Assembly: GCF_021531055.1 (NCBI RefSeq)
Contig: NZ_JADYTL010000002.1
Coordinates: 124,001 to 188,000, forward strand
DNA: 64,000 nt
Direction of reading: 5' to 3'
Source of the DNA: Collinsella tanakaei
GTDB lineage: Bacteria; Actinomycetota; Coriobacteriia; Coriobacteriales; Coriobacteriaceae
How positions within the stretch are numbered: position 1 is the first letter of the stretch; every line of letters starts with the position of its first letter. Positions 56,907-64,000 of the stretch are shown here, piece after piece. Made by a program: the position numbers and the translations under genes. The notes below the pieces were generated by a model that did no database searches, was not told where the DNA came from, and saw only the letters and a program-made list of their open reading frames with translations.

Positions 56907-59900
56907 CTACAGATCGTAGGTCACGACCTGCGGTTGCGTCGGATCGTCCGCATCGGGGACCTCGACGCGGACGAACGCGAGCCGCACGTGCGCGTAGCCC
57001 GCCCGATGCAGCACATCTGCATACACGCGTGCTTGGAGCGCATGCTTGTCCTGCAGCTCCGACGGCGTCTCGTGCGCGCTGCCACCGGTCTTGTAGTCGA
57101 TCACGAGCGCGCGATCCGGATGTACGGGATCGGTCGCCAAGGCATCGATGGCGCCCTCGGCGAACCGCCCGAACCGCTCGCGGATCCGCGCCTCGTCGAT
57201 TCCGAGCGAGTAGAACGGGACCTCGGCGCGGACCTGGGGCCATGTGCGCAACTCCCGACGGACCCGCGACGCCTCCCAGCGGTCGAGCGCCGTCTCGAGA
57301 CGCGCGCGCTGCGCCGCGCTCACCTGCCAATAGCGCGCGAGCGCGTCGATACGCTCGACGGGGACATGCTCGAAGCCCGTCTCGATCAGCCACTGCGCGG
57401 CCGCATGGAACGCCGAACCGAGCGCGGTCGGATCGTCCTGCGGACCCGGCGCGGCATCGACGGCATCCGCGGGCACGTCCGCCTGCCCCGTCGCCTCGAT
57501 CAGCTCGACGATCTCGCCGGCAGGCGCCGGTTCCCCGTCGGCACGGGCGGTATCGGGCGACGCCGTCGCGCCGATACGCTGCTCCTCGGGTGCCGTGACG
57601 GCAGCCTCCCCGCCCCCTCGGTCCTCGGCTTCGGCGTGCAGCTCCTTGGCGATGGACGAGTAGCTGTACGACGCGCGCGGCGGACGGGCGGCGGGTACGG
57701 CACGACACGCAAGCTGTTCGGGGTAGACGAGCGTGAAACTGTCCGCCTCCTCGTCCCGAACCGCATCGTCGCGCCCATCGACGGGCGCGCACGCCCCCTC
57801 GTCGCCTTCGTCCGCGGATACGGTCGCCTGATAGTCCTCACCGCCGTAGACGAAGTCGCGCAGGGCGATCAACTCGAAGTCGCCCTCGCGGGAGTCGTCG
57901 AACACGAGACGTCCGGCATCGAGCGGATGCGCGCCCTCGGGCAGGATGCGCGCGAGCACCGGACCGGTGAGGTCGTGCTCGTCGTCGAGCGTGAGCTCGG
58001 GTACCTCCCCCCTGCCCACCTTCGCGTCCATGGCCAGGATCAACAGCTCCTTCGCACGGGTCATGGCCACGTAGAGCAAACGGGCGCGCTCCTCGAGCTC
58101 GCGCTGCTCGGCCTCGGTGCGCATGGCGATGAAGGCCTCGGCGGCCGACCCGGTCGCGCATACCTCGTCGAACGCCTCGGGCGTCAGCCATTCCCCGTAC
58201 AGTTTGCGGAACCGCTCCTCGACCTTCACCTCGGCGATGCGGACGCCGTCGGCGCGCACCGTGCCGGAAAAACGGGCTGGGACGAGCGCCGCCTCGACGG
58301 CGCCGGGAACGCGGCGCGTCTGCATGCGGTCGCCGTTGCGCTTGGTCGAGAAGCAGTCCGCGACCGCGACGATCGGGAACTCGAGACCCTTCGAGGCATG
58401 CACCGTCATGATGCGCACCGCGCCGCCCCCCTCCTCGTTGAGGGCGCCGGGCGCCTGTTTGGACGCGAGGGCGGCATCGAAGGCGCAGGCGACGGCACGC
58501 GGCCCTTCGCCCACCTTCGCCTGGGCCTCCTCGACCATGTCGAGCGCCTTCAGGACGTTCGCCGCGACGGCGCGCCCCTCCGGTCCCTGCGCGGCGAGGC
58601 GCACCATCCAGCCCGACGCGCGCACCACCTCACGCGCGATGTCGGACGGACGGTCGCGGCCGACACGCGCGAGTGCGACGCGCAGGACGTCGCGCGCCCG
58701 CTTGAGCAGCGGCAGGTCGTCGAGACCGGGTGCATCGCCATCGCTCATGAGGCCGGCGTCGGCGTTGCGCCGGCGCGTCTCGCCCGTCGCGGCGTCGAAC
58801 GCCGTGCATAGCGCCAGGAACTCCTCGGCGCCCAAGGCGAACATGGGAGATGCCAGAAGGGGTACGAGCCCGGGCGTCGTGTCGGCCGGATCGGCGAGCG
58901 TCCACATGAGCGCGCGCACGCTCGCGACCTCCGCCGTCGACGAGAACACCGAGCCGCCCGCGATGACGCAATCGAGCCCCTCGGCGCGGATGGCGTCGGC
59001 GTAGATACCCGAATGCGTCATGCCGCCGAGCAGCAGCACCATGTCGCCCACGGGCTGTCCCGCATCGGCGAGGGCGCGGAACCGCGCGGCGATGGCAGCC
59101 GCCTTGGCCTCGGCGCGCTCCTGGGAGGTACCGCCCGCCACGAGCAGCGCCTGGCGACGCGAGGCCGCGGTGGCGACGAGCGTGTCGGTGCGCCCCTCGT
59201 TGGGCTCGAGATCCAAAAAGCCCCGCATGAGCCCGCCGTGCTCGCCGTCGAAGATGCGGGCGACGTAGGCGAGGATATCCGCATGGCTGCGGAAGTTGCG
59301 CACCAGCCGCACGACCGACCCGGCGTCGGGGCGCGCGGCATCGTCCCGCCCGTCCGCGATCAGCCGCTCCTGACGGCGGAACACCTCGACCTCGGCACCG
59401 CGGAAGCGGTAGATCGACTGCTGCGCATCGCCCACCGTGCACAGGCGACGTCCGCCGTCCGTCAGGTACCCGATCAGATCGACCTGCTGCTGATCGGTGT
59501 CCTGGAACTCGTCGATCATCACCATGCGGAACCGGTCGGCGTACGCGGCGCGGATATCGGCTCGGTCACGCAACGCCGTATAGGCGAGACGCAACAAATC
59601 GTTATTATCGAGCACGGAGGCCTGAAGCTTGAGGGCGCGGTACTCGCGCTCCACGGCGCGGGCAAGTGCGAGCAGCGCGTCGAGCGCGTCGCGCCCGCAG
59701 GCGAGATAGGCGTTGACGAATGTGTCGGCGACATCGGCGCGCAGCAAGTCGAGCTGCTCTTTGGGCAGCGCCTTGCTCGGCCGGGGAATCTCGCAGCTCA
59801 TCATGCAGCGCGTCAGGTCGGCGAGGGTGCGCCCACTCGCGGCGTAGGCGTCGATCGCCGCAAGCGCATCCCGGCCGATCTGGGCCGCCTTGGGACTTGC

Positions 59901-60554
59901 GTCCAAGCAGGCGCGATACGCGTCGGCGAGCGATTCGACCCGGTCCTCGCCGTGCGCGAGCCGCACGTCGTCCATGCCGTTCGGCAGGCTGCACGAAAGC
60001 TCCAACAGACGCCTGACGAAGCCCTGCACGCTTCCGGTCCCCTCGCGCGCCGCCGGGCCGCCCTCGCTTTTGAGCGGATACCACGCCAGCAAGTCCGCGA
60101 GCCGATAGCCGCCTTCGATCGCGCCCGTCTCCTCGGCATGCGCGATCGCGCGGTCGACGGCCTGCTCGATCAGCTCACCGGTGTCCTCCAGGATGCCGAA
60201 TTCGGGGTCGAGCCCGAGCTCCAACGCATGCGCACGCAGGATGCGGGCGCACATGCCGTGGATGGTCGAGATCCACGCGTCGTCGACGGCGAGCGCCTCG
60301 CGATCCATGCCGGCGTCGATGAGCGCCGCGCGGACACGTTCGCGGATCTCGGCGGCGGCGTCCTTGGTGAACGTGATGGCGAGCACCTGGTCGAGATGCT
60401 CGATGAACGGCCCCGATTCGGGCGAGAGGGCCCATAGGATGCGACGGGTGAGCGTGAAGGTCTTGCCCGAGCCCGCCCCCGCGGACACGAACAGCGGTCG
60501 GTCGAGCGTGGTGACGATCTCGCGCTGCTGCAGCATCAACGTGGATAGGTCCAT
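56907..60554 (-). CDS. addA: ATP-dependent helicase/nuclease subunit AddA
   Basis: A 1215-residue UvrD-type helicase with a C-terminal nuclease domain, the motor of the AddAB double-strand-break repair complex. Walker A is SAGAGSGKTFTL, the DEXX motif is MVMIDEFQDTDQQQ, motif V/VI include MTVHASKGLEFPIVAV and LYVAMTRAKELLILA. The RecB-like nuclease core is ALVIDYKTGG. A Glu/Ala-rich linker (GGGEAAVTAPEEQRI) precedes the nuclease. Start 60554 has GAGG close upstream and begins the normal AddA N-terminus; the ORF running upstream overlaps addB. It follows addB by five bases. Confidence 0.94.
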   Translation of the reverse strand: MDLSTLMLQQREIVTTLDRPLFVSAGAGSGKTFTLTRRILWALSPESGPFIEHLDQVLAITFTKDAAAEIRERVRAALIDAGMDREALAVDDAWISTIHGMCARILRAHALELGLDPEFGILEDTGELIEQAVDRAIAHAEETGAIEGGYRLADLLAWYPLKSEGGPAAREGTGSVQGFVRRLLELSCSLPNGMDDVRLAHGEDRVESLADAYRACLDASPKAAQIGRDALAAIDAYAASGRTLADLTRCMMSCEIPRPSKALPKEQLDLLRADVADTFVNAYLACGRDALDALLALARAVEREYRALKLQASVLDNNDLLRLAYTALRDRADIRAAYADRFRMVMIDEFQDTDQQQVDLIGYLTDGGRRLCTVGDAQQSIYRFRGAEVEVFRRQERLIADGRDDAARPDAGSVVRLVRNFRSHADILAYVARIFDGEHGGLMRGFLDLEPNEGRTDTLVATAASRRQALLVAGGTSQERAEAKAAAIAARFRALADAGQPVGDMVLLLGGMTHSGIYADAIRAEGLDCVIAGGSVFSSTAEVASVRALMWTLADPADTTPGLVPLLASPMFALGAEEFLALCTAFDAATGETRRRNADAGLMSDGDAPGLDDLPLLKRARDVLRVALARVGRDRPSDIAREVVRASGWMVRLAAQGPEGRAVAANVLKALDMVEEAQAKVGEGPRAVACAFDAALASKQAPGALNEEGGGAVRIMTVHASKGLEFPIVAVADCFSTKRNGDRMQTRRVPGAVEAALVPARFSGTVRADGVRIAEVKVEERFRKLYGEWLTPEAFDEVCATGSAAEAFIAMRTEAEQRELEERARLLYVAMTRAKELLILAMDAKVGRGEVPELTLDDEHDLTGPVLARILPEGAHPLDAGRLVFDDSREGDFELIALRDFVYGGEDYQATVSADEGDEGACAPVDGRDDAVRDEEADSFTLVYPEQLACRAVPAARPPRASYSYSSIAKELHAEAEDRGGGEAAVTAPEEQRIGATASPDTARADGEPAPAGEIVELIEATGQADVPADAVDAAPGPQDDPTALGSAFHAAAQWLIETGFEHVPVERIDALARYWQVSAAQRARLETALDRWEASRVRRELRTWPQVRAEVPFYSLGIDEARIRERFGRFAEGAIDALATDPVHPDRALVIDYKTGGSAHETPSELQDKHALQARVYADVLHRAGYAHVRLAFVRVEVPDADDPTQPQVVTYDL

Positions 60555-60559
60555 GATCC

Positions 60560-63529
60560 TCACGCGTCCCTTCGAACGAAGCCGAGCGGATGGTTGTGCA
60601 CGCAGCTCGGCTGTACCTCGGATGCCGCCGTGACGCAGCCGGCCGCAAGCTCCTCCAAGCGGATGCCGACTTCGCGCTCCACCCGATCGAGAAGCTCGTC
60701 GAACGCCATGGTCCCCCCGGCGTCGGCCGCGGGGAACCCGTCGCGCAGCCCGGGGACGCGCCCGTCGCCGGGGACCTCCTCGGCGAGCTCCTCCGAGACG
60801 GCTCCGCGCATGGCGACCTTGCCCTTGGTGGCGAAGTACACCGCCCCGCGCACGTCCAGGTCGAGCGCGCGCCTGAGCGCCTGGGCGTAGATCAGCGTCT
60901 GCGTGTGCTCGGGCAGCCAACGGGGGTCGTCGGCCGGTGCGACGCCCGTCTTCTTGTCGGGCGCCGTCGGGTCCTTGAGCCGAAACGGCGTGACGTCGGA
61001 GCGGTGCTTGTAGTCGATGACCACCGCATGCCCCTCGGCGTCGACGTCCACGCGGTCGATCCTGCCGCCGAGCGGCCAACCCGCGTACGTGACGCCCAAG
61101 CCGTTGAACGAGTACTCGAGATAGGCCGGCGCGTACGCGGCAAGCGCATCGGCCTCGTAGCGCACGACCTTTTCCAGCTGGGGCAAGATCTCGTCGACCT
61201 GCTTTTTCTGCGCGACCGACAGCGGCACGAGCGGCGCCGACGAGGAGGTCTTGCCGCGTGCGTGCTCGGCGGCGACCTCGGCGAACACGTCGTGCAGCAG
61301 CGTCAGCGAGGCGTCGAGGTTCTCGGGTGTCACGCGCGCGGAGCCGTCTTCGAGGAGGCGCTCGTGGAAGCGGTCCATGACGTCATGGACGAAGTTGCCC
61401 TTCTCCATGTTGGTGAAGCCGGCGTCGATGACGGAGGGGCGCAGACGGGACGACACGAACCAGCACAGCGGACAGGCGGAGTAGGTCTCGATCTGGGATG
61501 CCGAGAATTGGCGCGGCACCGGGTGGCCGTCGGTGTCGACCCGCGTGAGCACGAGGTAGCGCGTCGCCTGCGGCGAAAGCTGCCGGGGCGGCAGGCACGA
61601 CACGCGCTCGAGGCGCGCGGTACGCCCGTCGGCGGCATCGAAATCGCCCGCAACGTCCTCCTCGCCCACCCGACGCACGTGGGCGCCATCGCCCACCGCC
61701 GCGCGCAGCTCGGTCCAGATGGCCGCCGGATAGCGGTCCTTCGCCTGGCGATCGTGCGTCACGCGCGCCAAGATACGCGCACCGCGTGCCGCCGCAAGGG
61801 CGCGGTACGTCAGATCGCGCAGGCAGGCGGCAGGCTCGAGCTCGAGGGCACGGGCGTCCAGGCGCGTCGCGAGGGTCGTGCGGGCGCTCTCCTCGTGCGA
61901 CAGCGGATAGCTCGCCACGTCGACATCGGCGAACAGCAGCGCGTCGACCGAATCGGCTTCAAGACAGGCGGCGTCGGCGAGCGTCATGAACGCCACCTCG
62001 CCGGCGGGCTCGGCATCGGCGGAACCTTCCACCTCGATGCGCTCGCGCGAGACGACGCACAGTCCGTCAAGCACGCGGCACGCGACCGCCTGGCCCACAC
62101 GCAGGGCGTGCGCGTCGTCGGCGACCACCTGCAGGGCGCGCTCGGCCATGGCACGTTCGACGGCGATGCGGCACGGGCCGTCACGCGACCCGAACGCCTG
62201 CGCAGGCAGCTTCTCGATCGCGGCGCAGATGGTCTTGAACGCCGATACCGGACGGTCCTGCCAGAGGAACTGAACGACGTCGGAGCAGATGGCCGGAACC
62301 GAGGCGAAGGGATGGTCGGCGGGAAGCTTGCGGCGGGCGGCGGCGACGCGCGACTGCACGCTTTGCAGCTCGCGTAGCACGCCCTCGACGCCCAGTGCCC
62401 GCGAGGAGCGGATCTTCTTGTCGAATCGTCGGGCGGTCGGGATGTCGATGCCCGACAGGGGCGAGTAGAGCCAATCGGAGAGCTCCGGGGCGGGCCACCA
62501 CTCGGCCGCGCTGCCGGAACCGTCGAGATCGGCCTTCATGCGCCCGACCAGGTCCCGCAGCGCCGTGAACTGTCGGCCCACCGCCGTTCTCTCGAACCGC
62601 ACGAACCGTGTGACCTCGGAGGCGATGCCCCGGGATGCGAGCCATGGCGCGAGCCGGTCGGCGAGTTCGGCGGGGCGCGCGGACACGACGACCGCGTGGC
62701 GACCCGGGGTGCCGACAAGGCGCGTGAGTTCCTCGGCGTAGGCGCGATCGCGGGCATGCGGCCCCGCGACCTCCAAAAAGCCGATCTCGGGTACACGGGC
62801 GATGCGCTCGGGCGCATCCTCACAGACGACCTCGCAGCCGGCGGAACCGAAGGCGCGGGCGAGCGAGGCCGCCCACACGCCCTGCTCGCCGCGCAGCAGC
62901 ACGGAAACCTCGCCGATACGCGCCACGACGGATAGCAGGCGGGCCAGATAGGCGGGCACCTCGGTCACATCCCGCAGCACCACGCAGCCGGCCGCGGCGA
63001 TCGGCGTGCGGTCGAGCGCGGATGCGAGACGGACCGCGGCGTCGGAGGCCTCGATCAACGCGCGGGACGCGAGCGCATCCCGATAGCGGGCAAGCAGGTC
63101 GAGCACCACGGCCTCGGCGGGACCGCCGGCGCCACCTTCCGCCGACGCGTCGGCGAAGGGCAGCAGGTCGCGCGCGATCGTGGCGAGCAGACGCACGGTG
63201 CCGGGGTTCGCGCGCAGTGGGGCGAGTTCGGACTCCACACGGGCATACAGGATGTCGGCCATGAGCAGCTGGCGTTGGATGCCCGTACACGGATGCTCGC
63301 CGCCTCCGAGCAGCTCCCACAGGTTCCCGATCCAGTCGCGCACCGTCGTGACGTCGACGCCCAGGCCGCAACCGGCCTCGGCGAGCGCGGTACGGACCAC
63401 ATCGCGCTCGCCGATGGACGGCACGAGCAGCGTGCACCGCCCGTACCGGGCGACAGCCTGGGCGATGAGCTCTACCTCCGCATCGTCGGGCCGCGTACCG
63501 GCCTGCGTGCCTATGATCCGTACTGCCAT
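60560..63529 (-). CDS. addB: ATP-dependent nuclease subunit AddB
   Basis: A 989-residue partner of AddA. The N-terminal two thirds have an inactivated helicase fold (no Walker A is visible). The C-terminal RecB-type nuclease starts FSASQIETYSACPLCWF and has NFVHDVMDRF, GGRIDRVDVDAEG and the catalytic VIDYKHRS. AddB nucleases usually hold an iron-sulfur cluster with one upstream cysteine (here in SACPLC) and a C-terminal CxxC...C. The C-terminus here has only GCVTAASEVQPSCVHNHP, so the cluster may be altered or lost. It is ~170 residues shorter than B. subtilis AddB. Start 63529 follows GGGAGG. It is first of addB-addA. Confidence 0.88.
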   Translation of the reverse strand: MAVRIIGTQAGTRPDDAEVELIAQAVARYGRCTLLVPSIGERDVVRTALAEAGCGLGVDVTTVRDWIGNLWELLGGGEHPCTGIQRQLLMADILYARVESELAPLRANPGTVRLLATIARDLLPFADASAEGGAGGPAEAVVLDLLARYRDALASRALIEASDAAVRLASALDRTPIAAAGCVVLRDVTEVPAYLARLLSVVARIGEVSVLLRGEQGVWAASLARAFGSAGCEVVCEDAPERIARVPEIGFLEVAGPHARDRAYAEELTRLVGTPGRHAVVVSARPAELADRLAPWLASRGIASEVTRFVRFERTAVGRQFTALRDLVGRMKADLDGSGSAAEWWPAPELSDWLYSPLSGIDIPTARRFDKKIRSSRALGVEGVLRELQSVQSRVAAARRKLPADHPFASVPAICSDVVQFLWQDRPVSAFKTICAAIEKLPAQAFGSRDGPCRIAVERAMAERALQVVADDAHALRVGQAVACRVLDGLCVVSRERIEVEGSADAEPAGEVAFMTLADAACLEADSVDALLFADVDVASYPLSHEESARTTLATRLDARALELEPAACLRDLTYRALAAARGARILARVTHDRQAKDRYPAAIWTELRAAVGDGAHVRRVGEEDVAGDFDAADGRTARLERVSCLPPRQLSPQATRYLVLTRVDTDGHPVPRQFSASQIETYSACPLCWFVSSRLRPSVIDAGFTNMEKGNFVHDVMDRFHERLLEDGSARVTPENLDASLTLLHDVFAEVAAEHARGKTSSSAPLVPLSVAQKKQVDEILPQLEKVVRYEADALAAYAPAYLEYSFNGLGVTYAGWPLGGRIDRVDVDAEGHAVVIDYKHRSDVTPFRLKDPTAPDKKTGVAPADDPRWLPEHTQTLIYAQALRRALDLDVRGAVYFATKGKVAMRGAVSEELAEEVPGDGRVPGLRDGFPAADAGGTMAFDELLDRVEREVGIRLEELAAGCVTAASEVQPSCVHNHPLGFVRRDA

Positions 63530-63691
63530 GGTCCTCCCGCGCTTTCCGTCGGCGGCGTTGTGCTGACACTATCCTACACGCCCGCATGGACATGATGACG
63601 AGACGGCACCGGGCCCATCGGCATCGGGCGCGACCCCTCGCATCCGACGGGGATGGATCCGGCGCCACCCGTTACCTCGACATCGCAAAAA

Positions 63692-63725
63692 ACGTCCCCG
63701 ACCCGCAGGCATGCGGACCGGGGAC
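63692..63725 (-). terminator. Rho-independent terminator of the YerC-type gene
   Basis: Stem CGTCCCCG (63692-63699) and CGGGGACG (63718-63725) encloses an inner CCGCA/TGCGG stem. On the minus strand it is followed by six T residues (63690-63685). It begins 24 bases past the stop codon. Confidence 0.92.
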
Positions 63726-63749
63726 GGACGGGTACATCGATGCGGGCCA

Positions 63750-64000
63750 TCAGGCGCGGCCGCGCTCCTGGTCCTCGAGCTTGATCAGGACGCGACGGTA
63801 ACCGCCGTGCTCCCCGTTGAGCGCCTTGGATACACGACTCACCGTCGTCGACGATGCACCGGTGCGCGCCTGGACCTCGACGTACGGCTCGCCCTCGTCC
63901 AGGTACCGGGCGACCTGCAGGCGCTGCCCGAAATCGCAGACCTCACGCGGCGTGCACAGGTCGGTGAGGAACGAACGGACATCGTCTTCGGTCTCGAGCA
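63750..64000 (-). CDS. YerC/YecD-family TrpR-like regulator (5' partial)
   Basis: The last 82 codons of a gene that starts beyond the right edge. The segment LETEDDVRSFLTDLCTPREV, then DFGQRLQVARYLDEGEPYVEVQARTGASSTTVSRVSKALNGEHGGYRRVL, matches the YerC/YecD branch of the Trp-repressor superfamily. The helix-turn-helix spans YVEVQARTGASSTTVSRVSKAL. YerC proteins are ~100 residues, so only ~15-20 residues are missing. Such regulators often lie beside uvrD/pcrA-type or histidine genes; the target is unknown. A strong terminator follows. Confidence 0.88.
   Translation of the reverse strand, partial: LETEDDVRSFLTDLCTPREVCDFGQRLQVARYLDEGEPYVEVQARTGASSTTVSRVSKALNGEHGGYRRVLIKLEDQERGRA

Overview
The window is a 64 kb piece of a high-GC bacterial chromosome. 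It has tightly packed genes, many 4-nt start/stop overlaps and GGAGG-type ribosome binding sites. Gene content (ruvCAB, dnaE1, addAB, fhs-folD, ilvDBNC, vanRS-vanY, queH, superoxide reductases, many small XRE regulators) and short intergenic palindromes containing GGAACACGTCCCCAACC suggest an anaerobic gut actinobacterium of the Coriobacteriia, most like Collinsella. That assignment is an inference from memory of such genomes, not a database result. No rRNA, tRNA, CRISPR array, prophage or replication origin was found.

Layout. 0-9 kb is accessory: the end of an AraC regulator, a self-inhibited Fic enzyme with a palindromic promoter, a low-GC imported pair (MGMT and a monooxygenase-fold protein), an orphan nucleotidyltransferase, a frameshifted XRE membrane protein, a hipBA module whose hipA carries an in-frame amber codon, and an orphan FtsX-type permease. 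9-22 kb holds small regulators and transporters, including a guanidine-III riboswitch in front of an SMR exporter, two bacterial PH-domain membrane proteins, a TVP38 protein, an XRE-desulfoferrodoxin fusion, DNA alkylation repair and QueH. 22-30 kb has a MetRS-like protein with a degraded KMSKS loop, RlmA, a UbiB kinase paired with a phasin-like protein, and a C69 dipeptidase. 30-33 kb is a VanRS-type two-component system divergent from a VanY carboxypeptidase. 33-37 kb carries one-carbon genes folD and fhs. 36.6-39 kb is ruvCAB behind a promoter overlapped by a LexA-type box. 39-43 kb has a NadE-like protein lacking visible catalytic residues, a superoxide reductase, a universal stress protein and an orphan ABC ATPase. 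43-51 kb is branched-chain amino acid synthesis: ilvA, then an IS200-like REP-associated transposase (RAYT) framed by its palindromes, then ilvD-ilvB-ilvN-ilvC. 51-64 kb holds dnaE, an M81 peptidase, addB-addA and the start of a YerC-type repressor gene.

The most unusual theme is the palindromic repeats. Three families are scattered between genes: GACAAG...CTTGTC, GGAACACGTCCCCAACC, and TCCCAAAAGGGGCCAGGAG. One copy is a perfect 66-bp palindrome. Another supplies the stop codons of two convergent genes. The third family brackets the only transposase in the window, as expected for a RAYT and its REP elements. Other points to check are the amber codon in hipA with its two 40-bp-spaced operators, the two apparently degenerate enzymes (NadE-like and MetRS-like), the redox regulator fusion, the predicted SOS box of ruvCAB, and two unexplained structured intergenic regions at 33.2 and 34.5 kb.
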